A stretch of 32,780 bases of DNA from Clostridia bacterium (GTDB lineage: Bacteria; Bacillota_A; Clostridia; Oscillospirales; CAG-272). Positions 8,713-15,657 of the stretch are shown here, in pieces; within the stretch, counting starts at the first letter, position 1, and the number at the start of each line of letters is the position of its first letter. The position numbers and the translations under genes are program-made. Below the pieces are notes generated by a model. The model worked only from the letters and a program-made list of their open reading frames with translations, ran no database searches and was not told the DNA's origin. The stretch is from positions 1 to 32,780 of the forward strand of contig JAFTRQ010000209.1 in NCBI GenBank assembly GCA_017462125.1. The letters are read 5' to 3'.

Positions 8713-10338
8713 TCAATAAATTCCGGGAACATAAAGGGCGGATGGGCTCATATTTCTCAGGGCATCGTTGTATGAAGTGCTTGTTCCTTTGCCCAAGAAA
8801 GGCAATATCTCCTCCTCTAGCTCCGGAATACAGTCGCGTTTCCCGTCAAGATACGCATTGAGCGTTTTTTGACAGTATTCGAGTCGGCGGAGCATTCCCC
8901 CAAAACGAATATCGTGACAATCAAAACCTTGAGGCTTATTTTCAGTCATCCATTGCTTTTCAAAAGCCTTTGCAAACACCTTCACTCCGCGTATAATCTC
9001 GGGGATATCTCTTTTAGCGTAAAGCTCAAGATCCCATTTTCTTCCCTCTTTGTATGCCGCCCTTAAAAGCACACCCATCTCACTCTTCAAGGCAAGCACG
9101 TCGCAAAGAGTTGCGGCATTATCGAATATGTATCCGTATTTGCGGCTCTTTTTCGCAACAATGTGAAGCTGTTCGGCAAGAGAAGCATATCTCTCATTCG
9201 CCCCCTCGCTCACCAAGCAGTCGGTAAAACCGTTAAACAAATCTGCATAAAACAGATACTTGGACGGATTTACGGGGATAAAGGATTGCTTGACCTGCTT
9301 GTCAGCGACAAAATTTGCCATATCTATAAGCAAAAAATCATCAAATGAAAGTCCGAATTTCTTCTCAAACTTTGCCTTTATCGCTTCGTCGTCCGTATTT
9401 TCCTTCGCATATTCCGCAATATAAAAAAGCGTGGGAAGCGTGCTGTAACGTGAGCACTCTGCTCCGTTATCGCCCCACATAGTCACGATAAAATTCTTCA
9501 CCTTATTCTTTTTGCATGCCGCCATTGCGGGGAGCATACTCTTGAGAGAGTATCGATTGTTGGGCAAAAATCCACGGGAGGTGTAGGCACTGCCCGCAAA
9601 CCAAAGGTTTTTGGTCAACTGCTTGTGATTATATATCATATTGTCGTAGTCCTCTTCCTTGGTATGATAATAATCCCAATACACGGGAGCAACAGACTCA
9701 GGGAGTGCCTCGACAGCAGAATTCGGCATCTCAACCTTACCGTGAAAATATCCGCCTCCCTCGATCTCCGCAAAAAACATATCCGACCACATAAGCAGCT
9801 CATAGCCGTATTTCTCCGCAAGCTTGGTAACTCTGTCCAAATGCTTTTTCATAATAGAATTTACACTCTCGCAGCCGTTTTTATCGTGATACTTGCCCTT
9901 GCCAAGCCCCCAAGCTTCATCCATTCCGATATGTATTCTCTTTGAAGTGAAGCATTTCGAAAGAGTCGCAAACATATTGTCGATAAGCTGATAACATCTC
10001 TCTTCCCCCACAAGCAAAGTACGGGGATTATCCGTTGGAAACTGATTCCAGCGGATGGTGGTCTCAAGGTGAGAAAGGGTCTGAATACAAGGAATAACCT
10101 CCATCTTGAGGGATTGCGCAAAGGTATCTATTTCCTTCATCTCGGCAACCGAGTATTTTCCTCTCATATAGCCGAAGTAAGGCTCACCTTCCACTTCATA
10201 GGTATCCTCACAGTAAAGAAGGAGCGCATTATAGCCCATCTTTCTTATCATCTGCATATATTTTTTTAATGCATCAACCGTCATCACCGCATTGCGGGAC
10301 ATATCCAGCATTACGCCAAAGGTTTTGAAATTTTTCAT
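8713..10338 (-). CDS. GH20 GcnA/GH20C-like enzyme (copy 2), altered aromatic platform
   Basis: This 541-residue paralogue of copy 1 has an almost identical N-terminus (MKNFKTFGVMLDMSRNAV) and keeps the catalytic pair D140-E141 (IHIGMDEA), WSDMFF, YWDYYH and WGDNGAECS (E294). It differs where the other five copies read A-x-x-W-x-W: here AYTSRG occupies 251-256, so both Trp are replaced (Y252, S254). In GH20 enzymes, aromatic residues in this region line the -1 sugar site, so substrate range may differ or activity may be lost. There is no signal peptide. RBS GGAAAGG and two tandem promoters precede it. The stop codon sits inside the duplicated promoter block of copy 1, with no terminator between them, so read-through into copy 1 is likely. 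Confidence 0.9.
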   Translation of the reverse strand: MKNFKTFGVMLDMSRNAVMTVDALKKYMQMIRKMGYNALLLYCEDTYEVEGEPYFGYMRGKYSVAEMKEIDTFAQSLKMEVIPCIQTLSHLETTIRWNQFPTDNPRTLLVGEERCYQLIDNMFATLSKCFTSKRIHIGMDEAWGLGKGKYHDKNGCESVNSIMKKHLDRVTKLAEKYGYELLMWSDMFFAEIEGGGYFHGKVEMPNSAVEALPESVAPVYWDYYHTKEEDYDNMIYNHKQLTKNLWFAGSAYTSRGFLPNNRYSLKSMLPAMAACKKNKVKNFIVTMWGDNGAECSRYSTLPTLFYIAEYAKENTDDEAIKAKFEKKFGLSFDDFLLIDMANFVADKQVKQSFIPVNPSKYLFYADLFNGFTDCLVSEGANERYASLAEQLHIVAKKSRKYGYIFDNAATLCDVLALKSEMGVLLRAAYKEGRKWDLELYAKRDIPEIIRGVKVFAKAFEKQWMTENKPQGFDCHDIRFGGMLRRLEYCQKTLNAYLDGKRDCIPELEEEILPFLGKGTSTSYNDALRNMSPSALYVPGIY

Positions 10339-10386
10339 TTTTCTTTCCTTTCCGTTATCAAATTCTCGTTTATAGCTGTTACGACG

Positions 10387-10415
10387 ATTATACCACCATT
10401 ATCAAATCAAGTCAA
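10387..10415 (-). promoter_or_regulatory. Proximal promoter of GH20 copy 2
   Basis: Minus-strand TTGACT (10415-10410), 17 nt, TATAAT (10392-10387), same geometry as at 8572-8600. Confidence 0.85.
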
Positions 10416-10469
10416 TCGAATGTCCTCAATACATCAAAAGAAGTCTGATATTGGTAATTTCACAATAGT

Positions 10470-10498
10470 ATTATATCAAATCACAGCCTTTTTGACAA
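10470..10498 (-). promoter_or_regulatory. Distal promoter of GH20 copy 2
   Basis: Minus-strand TTGTCA (10498-10493), 17 nt, TATAAT (10475-10470). Confidence 0.8.
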
Positions 10499-10629
10499 TC
10501 CCAAAATCGATATAATTTTGTATGAAAATCAATAAATTATGGGCGCATAACCTTTTTTCGGCTTTTGGTTTTATATCTCATTCGCAAAACTGCAATTGAG
10601 GAAAAGGATTGTGTTAAACAAAAAGGCTA

Positions 10630-10658
10630 TTGACAAATTTTCCGGTTTATGTTAAAAT
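10630..10658 (+). promoter_or_regulatory. Promoter of the beta-helix gene
   Basis: TTGACA (10630-10635), 17 nt, TAAAAT (10653-10658). It diverges from the GH20 copy 2 promoters; the two sets lie about 130 bp apart and could share regulation. Confidence 0.8.
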
Positions 10659-10690
10659 CATCTCAACGTTAAAGCCTATTGGAGATGCTT

Positions 10691-12256
10691 ATGAAAGATA
10701 ATGCAGTTTATTACAGCCAATTCGGTGCTAAAGGTGACGGCGAAGCCAACGATTTCGCAGCTATCGTCAAGTGCCACGAATATGCAAATGCAAACGGATT
10801 TACCGTTCGGGCAGATGCGGGTACTACGTATTATATTGGAGAGACTGACGGAGTGGAGGCGATCGTCAAAACCGACGTAGATTGGGGCGATGCCACCTTT
10901 CTGATCGACGACAGTATCATTCCCCCCGAATCCCCTTCCCGTAATGCCCATATTTTTTCGGTTACAAGCGACAATGAAATTAAGGTTTTCGATGAGAAGA
11001 GCGAAATCATACAAAGGATCAACGAAAACGGTGGATTTATTGCGGGTAAGACGATAAACGTCGGCTATGCTCCCGGCTACACCGCGCTTTTAACAGTCTA
11101 TAATGATAACCACTCGGCATACGTTCGCTACGGTGTTCATGGCACCGGTGCACACAATCCCCTGCGCGAGCTTGTAGTGGTTGACAAGGACGGAAATATC
11201 GACCCCTCCACCGCGTTTCTTCTGGATTACAATCAGGTCACGAGGATCGAAGAGCTCCGATCCGACGATGAGCCCCTTACTCTCCGAGGAGGAAGATTTG
11301 TCACAAAGGCCAACGCTGCGCCTCCCGTTTATACTGCCTATTGTCGCGGTATTCTTTTTAACCGCTCCAACGTTACGATTAAGGATACCGTCCACGAGAT
11401 CGTGAACGAGGGACCGATCGGCGCGCCCTATTGCGGCTTCATCTCCTGGCATCGCGCCAACAACCTGCTCTGCGAAAACCTTTCGCTTCAAAGCCATAAG
11501 ACCTACAAGGACTACGAATACGACGAGAGCGGCAGAGTGATAAAGATTCACTCCTATATGGGCTCCTACGACGTGGGCGGCTCCTTCTCCACCAATATTT
11601 ATTTCAAAAACTGCACCCAAACCAACTTCTACAAATACAAGGAAAAGAATATCGCCTACAACGCCTACGAGCGCTGGGGTATTATGGGCACGAACTATTG
11701 CAAGAATCTGACCTACGACTCTTGTCTGTTTTCCCGCCTCGACGCCCACGCGGGCGTTTATAACGTCAATATAAAAAACACCACCATCTCGATGATCTAT
11801 CTCATTGGCGGCGGCGTTGCCAATATTGAGAATACCACCGTCGTCGCTCCCGAGGATTTTCCCCTGTCTTTTCTTGAGCTACGTGAAGACTACGGCTCAA
11901 CATGGAAGGGTGAGATCAGAATCAAGGACTGCGAATTCATCAATTGGACGTCAAGGAACGTCTGCATTGTGAGAGCGGGCTGGAACAATTGGAATTTTGG
12001 TTACGTCACCCATTTGCCAAACCTCGTGATCGACAATTTGAAGATCGACAAGCCCACCAATCTCTATTGCTTCTCCCATCTCTGTAACGATTTCACCGAA
12101 ACCATCGATCAGGGCAGTCTGCAAAACGGCGCGCCAAATCTCAATCCTATGGATATCTCCGCTACCGTCGTGATCAAAAACAACGTCGCGAACCATACCT
12201 ACCAAGGCTCGCCAAACAGCTATGTCAATAAAAAAATTAAATTGATTGAAGAATGA
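10691..12256 (+). CDS. Right-handed beta-helix protein (pectate-lyase-like fold)
   Basis: The 521-residue product begins with YYSQFGAKGDGEANDF (residues 7-22), the characteristic entry motif of the pectate lyase 3 / GH28-like superfamily (PF12708). It continues with the short repeating Asn-rich turns of a parallel beta-helix, such as LLCENLSLQ, NIYFKNCTQTNF, NLTYDSCLFS, NIKNTTI and GEIRIKDCEFIN. Members are polysaccharide lyases, glycoside hydrolases or epimerases; the sequence does not tell which. No signal peptide is present, unusual for this fold and consistent with action on imported oligosaccharides. The ATG at 10691 is chosen because GGAG lies 6 nt upstream; an in-frame TTG at 10679 precedes that site. 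It is the only plus-strand gene among the GH20 copies. Confidence 0.82.
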   Translation: MKDNAVYYSQFGAKGDGEANDFAAIVKCHEYANANGFTVRADAGTTYYIGETDGVEAIVKTDVDWGDATFLIDDSIIPPESPSRNAHIFSVTSDNEIKVFDEKSEIIQRINENGGFIAGKTINVGYAPGYTALLTVYNDNHSAYVRYGVHGTGAHNPLRELVVVDKDGNIDPSTAFLLDYNQVTRIEELRSDDEPLTLRGGRFVTKANAAPPVYTAYCRGILFNRSNVTIKDTVHEIVNEGPIGAPYCGFISWHRANNLLCENLSLQSHKTYKDYEYDESGRVIKIHSYMGSYDVGGSFSTNIYFKNCTQTNFYKYKEKNIAYNAYERWGIMGTNYCKNLTYDSCLFSRLDAHAGVYNVNIKNTTISMIYLIGGGVANIENTTVVAPEDFPLSFLELREDYGSTWKGEIRIKDCEFINWTSRNVCIVRAGWNNWNFGYVTHLPNLVIDNLKIDKPTNLYCFSHLCNDFTETIDQGSLQNGAPNLNPMDISATVVIKNNVANHTYQGSPNSYVNKKIKLIEE

Positions 12257-12273
12257 TAAAAAGGCTTCCCTTG

Positions 12274-12306
12274 CCCAACTTCTCATAAGGAAGTTGGGCA
12301 GTTTTA
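12274..12306 (+). terminator. Terminator of the beta-helix gene
   Basis: GCCCAACTTC and GGAAGTTGGGC form a 10-bp stem, followed by AGTTTTATT. It begins 17 nt after the stop codon. Confidence 0.8.
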
Positions 12307-12469
12307 TTCGCCTTTGGCGAGTGATATTGCTTTGCAGTGATATTCGTCTTGCGACGAGTGGTATTCGCTACGCGAGTTTTGGGGCGAATAAAATATCACT
12401 AAAGCCAAAGGCTTTAATATCACTGTCGCATAAGCGACAATATCACTCCGACGAAGTCGGAATATCACT
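12301..12469. repeat. Hairpin array with AGTGATATT / AATATCACT spacers
   Basis: AGTGATATT-type units occur at 12320-12328, 12336-12344 and 12357-12365 (one variant base). Their reverse complement AATATCACT occurs at 12392-12400, 12416-12424, 12439-12447 and 12461-12469. Between them lie distinct short hairpins: TCGCCTTTGGCGA, CGTCTTGCGACG, TCGCTACGCGA, AAAGCCAAAGGCTTT, GTCGCATAAGCGAC and CCGACGAAGTCGG. The ends GTTTTATTCGCC (12301-12312) and GGCGAATAAAA (12383-12393) also pair. It is a large palindrome made of small palindromes. Function unknown. Confidence 0.85.
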
Positions 12470-12470
12470 T

Positions 12471-12499
12471 TTGCTTTCTCTGCCGATCTGTGTTATAAT
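12471..12499 (+). promoter_or_regulatory. Promoter of the orphan small gene
   Basis: TTGCTT (12471-12476), 17 nt, TATAAT (12494-12499), directly at the edge of the hairpin array. The same TTGCTT/17/TATAAT combination recurs at 32408-32436. Confidence 0.65.
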
Positions 12500-12508
12500 G
12501 AGATTATA

Positions 12509-12587
12509 TTGTAGGGCGGGGGCTTGCTCCCGCCGTGATGAACACCTTGAATCAAAAAGGCGGCGGGAGTAAACCCCCGCCCTACAA
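12509..12587. repeat. 79-bp GC-rich palindrome (MITE-like)
   Basis: TTGTAGGGCGGGGG (12509-12522) pairs with CCCCCGCCCTACAA (12574-12587). A second stem, CTCCCGCC with GGCGGGAG, lies inside. It sits in the leader of the orphan gene between promoter and start codon. The form is that of a miniature inverted-repeat element; no transposase is visible. Confidence 0.8.
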
Positions 12588-12657
12588 CAAGGGGTATGGG
12601 CTTTGCCCGAAGCCTTTGTAATACAAAGGCGAAACTGGCGATAAAAGGAGATAAGAA

Positions 12658-13008
12658 ATGTTTATCACAAAGAAAAAGAAAATACAAAAATACTTAGAGA
12701 AAAAAGCAGAGAGCGACAAAAATGCTTTTGATCTTCTTCTCTGCAATTATTTGGACGGAACATTAAAAACAGATCTTGAATCGCTTGGAATAACAAAAAA
12801 TGAAATTCACGTTGATTGGTTGGATGATATAAAATGCATTGGCATACAAGGACGGTATAAGAAATATTTTGCAGACATTCAAATTTACGCTAAGGAATTC
12901 AGTATTTCATTTGATTTAGATGAGCCTGATGACGATATTTCATATGCTCTTGAAAGTAAAGAGCAGTTGTATCGTGTGATTTCTGAAATGGTTGCCAAGT
13001 TAAAATAA
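12658..13008 (+). CDS. Orphan small protein, function unknown
   Basis: A 116-residue, Lys/Asp-rich soluble protein. It has a basic N-terminus (FITKKKKIQKYLEKK), a central beta-like stretch (EIHVDWLDDIKCIGIQGR, then YFADIQIYAKEFSISFDLD) and a helical end (SKEQLYRVISEMVAKLK). I recognise no family. It is probably real: AAAGGAGATAAG lies just upstream of the ATG, a promoter lies at 12471-12499 and a terminator follows. The coding region is clearly more AT-rich than the flanking glycan genes, and it lies inside the inverted-repeat-bounded insert, so it may have been acquired by transfer. A small immunity or accessory protein is possible but not supported by a motif. Confidence 0.65.
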   Translation: MFITKKKKIQKYLEKKAESDKNAFDLLLCNYLDGTLKTDLESLGITKNEIHVDWLDDIKCIGIQGRYKKYFADIQIYAKEFSISFDLDEPDDDISYALESKEQLYRVISEMVAKLK

Positions 13009-13017
13009 CTGAATATT

Positions 13018-13051
13018 ATAAAAGCCATCACGATGTTTTCGTGATGGCTTT
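13018..13051. terminator. Hairpin terminator after the orphan gene
   Basis: AAAGCCATCACGA and TCGTGATGGCTTT form a 13-bp stem with a 5-nt loop, and short A/T tails on both sides. It can serve the orphan gene on the plus strand and GH20 copy 3 on the minus strand. Confidence 0.8.
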
Positions 13052-13102
13052 CAACTTCCTTATGAGAAGGAGCCTTTGGAAGCCTTTTTATTTGTCTCAT
13101 TC

Positions 13103-14722
13103 TCAATAATGCGCACAAACATCGATGCTTGCCGCGTGATTTCTGTACCACCAGCTCTCACTCTTCTGCTTATAGGGCAAAAGCTCCCAGGAAAGCTCGT
13201 CGATAGCTTCCACCTTGCCGTCAAGATAGTCAAGCAGGCGCTTGTACTGATACTTCGCTCTCTCCTCGAGCCCGCCGAACATATGCGCCCAATATTCATA
13301 GCCATAGGATTTGTTTTCTCTGTCCCATTGCTTCTTGAACGCCTTTCCGAAAGCACGGACAAGGGACGGGAGCCTTGCAAAATCCTCGTCGGCAAGACGG
13401 CGCAGCTCTTCCCTGTCGCCCGCCTGATAAGCCTCTCTCAGCTTAACACCCAGCTCATATTTAACCTCCATCAGCTCACAAAGCCGTGCACCAAGCTCGA
13501 AAATATATCCGTAGGTTCTCGACTTTTTCGCCGTCTCGCGAAGGTCTGCTCCAACCTCCCTGAAGGTAGCGGAACCACCCTTTCTTACGGTGTAATCAAG
13601 AAATCCGCGGAAGGGATCGGCGTAAACCATATAATCCGAGCAGTTTCGGGGGTGTGTTACGTACTTCCAATTGTCGGTGATGAAATTAACGTAATCAAGG
13701 CGGCAGAACGCATCGTATCCGATGCCGAATTTCCTCTCAAACTTCGCCTTGATGTCGGCTTCGTCATAATTGCCCCTCGCATACTCCGCAAGATAAAACA
13801 TACTCGCAAGATTGGCAAAATAAGAGCAATCTCCGCCACCGCACCACAAGGTCATCATAACGTCGCGAATACCGTTTTTGCGGCAGGCATCAAGAGCGGG
13901 CTTCATCGACTTGACCGTGTAATAGTTGTTGGGCATAAAGCCGATCCAATTCCAGATACCGCCCGCAAACCATACCTTGTCGGAGATCTGCTTGTGCATC
14001 TCGATCATGTCGCTGTATTCGATCTCTTTATCGTGATAGTAATCCCAGAAAACGGGGATCACGTTCCCAGGCAAGATTTCCTTATATTCCTTAGGCACAT
14101 CCTGCTTCGGCACAACGTAAACGCCGTTATTCCAGCCGTAAAAGAGCATATCAGACCAGATCATCGGCTCCTTGTATCCGTGCTTCACCGCGATCTCGTT
14201 GACTCTTGCAAGATGTCTCTTCATCATCGAGTATTTTTCCTCATACCCGTGCTCCTTCAGATGTCTGCCAAGACCCATCCACATCGCTTCGTCCATACCG
14301 ATGTGGATCTTATCGCTCTTGAAGCACTTTCGGCAGGTAGCGAAAAGATTGTCGATATAGGTGTAGGTGCGCTCATCATCAACGAGGAGCACGTCACGGG
14401 CATCCATCTTGTATTGGTCACCCCAAAGAGAAAGCCCCGACAGATGCGCCAAGGTCTGCACGCACGCGATAAGCTCAATGCCAACGCTTGCGGCATATTC
14501 GTCAAGCTCTATGATCTCCGCCTGCGTATATCTGCCGCGCATATATCCGTGATACGGCTCGTTGTCCACCTCAAGCTTGTCCTCGGTATAGAGAAAAACC
14601 TGATTGTAGCCCATAGATGCGATTGTTTTGAAAAATCTTTTTATCGTCTCAATGCTGAGAGATGACTTGTACGCAACCGGTAGCATAATGCCGAAATTAT
14701 CGAAATCCTTCATTTTTTTCAT
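13103..14722 (-). CDS. GH20 GcnA/GH20C-like enzyme (copy 3), most divergent
   Basis: The 539-residue paralogue keeps the catalytic pair (D144-E145 in KIHIGMDEA), WSDMLFYGW, FWDYYHD and AGGIWNWIGF. It departs from the others at two conserved sites. EDTYxxExxPYFGY becomes EDKLEVDNEPYHGY, and WGDxGxECS becomes WCGGGDCS (residues 293-300), so the conserved Glu is Asp298. The DMSRNAV motif is replaced by PVAYKSSLS. A shifted specificity is inferred. No signal peptide is present. The start ATG at 14722 has AAGAAGG 8 nt upstream; an in-frame GTG at 14731 overlaps that site and is unlikely. It has its own promoter 45 nt upstream and lies downstream of the esterase/EamA/MBL genes. It is convergent with the 12256-13091 insert. 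Confidence 0.88.
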   Translation of the reverse strand: MKKMKDFDNFGIMLPVAYKSSLSIETIKRFFKTIASMGYNQVFLYTEDKLEVDNEPYHGYMRGRYTQAEIIELDEYAASVGIELIACVQTLAHLSGLSLWGDQYKMDARDVLLVDDERTYTYIDNLFATCRKCFKSDKIHIGMDEAMWMGLGRHLKEHGYEEKYSMMKRHLARVNEIAVKHGYKEPMIWSDMLFYGWNNGVYVVPKQDVPKEYKEILPGNVIPVFWDYYHDKEIEYSDMIEMHKQISDKVWFAGGIWNWIGFMPNNYYTVKSMKPALDACRKNGIRDVMMTLWCGGGDCSYFANLASMFYLAEYARGNYDEADIKAKFERKFGIGYDAFCRLDYVNFITDNWKYVTHPRNCSDYMVYADPFRGFLDYTVRKGGSATFREVGADLRETAKKSRTYGYIFELGARLCELMEVKYELGVKLREAYQAGDREELRRLADEDFARLPSLVRAFGKAFKKQWDRENKSYGYEYWAHMFGGLEERAKYQYKRLLDYLDGKVEAIDELSWELLPYKQKSESWWYRNHAASIDVCAHY

Positions 14723-14766
14723 AAAATTCACCTTCTTACTTGACTGAAGCCCGAAGCTCTAACACT

Positions 14767-14795
14767 ATTATACAGCTTCATTTTTTAACATTGAA
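14767..14795 (-). promoter_or_regulatory. Promoter of GH20 copy 3
   Basis: Minus-strand TATAAT (14772-14767) with a weak -35 TTCAAT (14795-14790) at 17 nt. The weak -35 suggests an activator or low basal use. Confidence 0.5.
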
Positions 14796-14817
14796 TAGAT
14801 AATCTCGCATAAAACCT

Positions 14818-14844
14818 GAATCATTTTCCACTTTGCGATGATTC
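14818..14844 (-). terminator. Possible terminator after the MBL-fold gene
   Basis: GAATCAT and ATGATTC form a 7-bp stem with a 13-nt loop, followed on the minus strand by AGGTTTTAT. The loop is large, so confidence is limited. Confidence 0.4.
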
Positions 14845-14852
14845 TGCACCGC

Positions 14853-15641
14853 TTATATCGGATCCTTTTCAAAAAGCTCTACCGCCTGTGCGCGGCGGTC
14901 CTTCAGAAACACCTTCCAGGTATGTCCGTCAACAAACGGGTTGCTCTCCCCGCCAAGCCTTTCAAGCTTTGGATAATGCGCATTGTCACCGAGGTGATTT
15001 CCAACGTGCACCTCGGGAACCATATCCATCGCTCGGTCAATGCCCGCCAAAAACTCTTCGCGAAGCGTGTATGGCAAGCCGTATTTATCCATATACGCCT
15101 TTGACAGCGTATTCAATCCCGCGCCGCCGAACATTCCCGCGCGAAGCTCACTTCCCTTTTCGGTCACGTTGAAAAACATTGTCAGCGTTCCCGCAGTATG
15201 GCCCGAGTTTTCGTAAAATTCAAAGGTGCGGTTTCCGATCTCAATTACGTCTCCGTCACCGATCAGCACGTCGGGCGTGAAGGGCTCTTCAAAGGGAATC
15301 CCGAATTCGTTGGTCCATTGCAGCTGATTCTTGCCCATCACCATATCCGCATCCGCTCTGCCGACGTAGGTCTTCGCTCCCGTCATGGCAACAAGGGCGC
15401 GGGTGCCGCCGATGTGGTCAATATGTCCGTGCGAGTGAATGATATGCTTCACGTCCATAACGTCGTATCCAAGCTTACCCATATTGTATATGATGCCGTA
15501 AAGATCCTTCGGCATACCCGTGTCGATCAGTATCAATCCGTCTTGGCTTTCAAGCAGCCAGCACGGGCCGATGCGCGACCCGATATGATAAAACCCGTCG
15601 GTATATTTCACCGGCTCCAGATAATTCTCCCAATACTTCAT
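14853..15641 (-). CDS. Metallo-beta-lactamase-fold hydrolase
   Basis: The 262-residue product has the MBL-fold metal motif HSHGHIDHIGG (ligands H71, H73, D75 and H76), preceded by the strand LILIDTGMP. A second metal ligand His occurs in NSGHTAGTL, and late histidines in VHVGNHLGD. The layout resembles small secondary-metabolite or lactone hydrolases and class B3-like proteins, but no substrate can be assigned. There is no signal peptide, so it is cytoplasmic. It follows EamA by 16 nt on the same strand and is probably the last gene of the esterase-esterase-EamA-MBL transcript. Its RBS (AAGG about 10 nt upstream) is weak, compatible with translational coupling. Confidence 0.85.
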   Translation of the reverse strand: MKYWENYLEPVKYTDGFYHIGSRIGPCWLLESQDGLILIDTGMPKDLYGIIYNMGKLGYDVMDVKHIIHSHGHIDHIGGTRALVAMTGAKTYVGRADADMVMGKNQLQWTNEFGIPFEEPFTPDVLIGDGDVIEIGNRTFEFYENSGHTAGTLTMFFNVTEKGSELRAGMFGGAGLNTLSKAYMDKYGLPYTLREEFLAGIDRAMDMVPEVHVGNHLGDNAHYPKLERLGGESNPFVDGHTWKVFLKDRRAQAVELFEKDPI

Positions 15642-15657
15642 AATTTTTCAACCTTCA

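Larger units (their letters stand above)
8482..8722 (-). repeat. ~241-bp duplicated promoter/5'-end block (copy A)
   Basis: This segment covers the first ~14 codons of GH20 copy 1 and its whole upstream region up to the stop codon of GH20 copy 2. It is nearly identical to 10297-10538; I count about five or six base differences including one 1-nt indel. It contains two tandem promoters. The coding sequences downstream of the two copies are far more diverged. Confidence 0.93.
10297..10538 (-). repeat. ~242-bp duplicated promoter/5'-end block (copy B)
   Basis: Partner of 8482-8722: first ~14 codons of GH20 copy 2 plus the complete upstream region with two promoters. Identity ends just after AATCAATAAATT, which in copy A corresponds to the end of the preceding gene. 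Confidence 0.93.
12256..13091. mobile_element. Putative non-autonomous insert bounded by imperfect inverted repeats
   Basis: Left end ATAAAAAGGCTTCC (12256-12269) plus CTTCTCATAAGGAAGTTG (12279-12296) is repeated in inverted orientation at the right end (13091-13078 and 13069-13052), giving ~40-bp imperfect terminal inverted repeats. Between them are a hairpin array, a palindrome and one AT-rich gene. No transposase or clear target-site duplication is seen. The alternative is two related terminator sequences of the convergent flanking genes. Confidence 0.5.

Noticed and set aside
8713..10338. GH20 copy 2 as a pseudogene
   Set aside because: The frame is full-length, the catalytic Asp-Glu pair and most pocket motifs are intact, and promoter and RBS are present; only the Trp pair is altered.
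12301..12469. CRISPR array
   Set aside because: The repeated AGTGATATT unit is only 9 nt, appears in both orientations, and the intervening segments are self-complementary hairpins of unequal length. No cas gene is present.
13076..14665. A 529-codon plus-strand frame opposite GH20 copy 3, with similar long frames opposite copies 1, 4, 5 and 6
   Set aside because: All lie antisense to the conserved GH20 motifs and recur at matching positions because the paralogues share codon bias. No independent gene signals.
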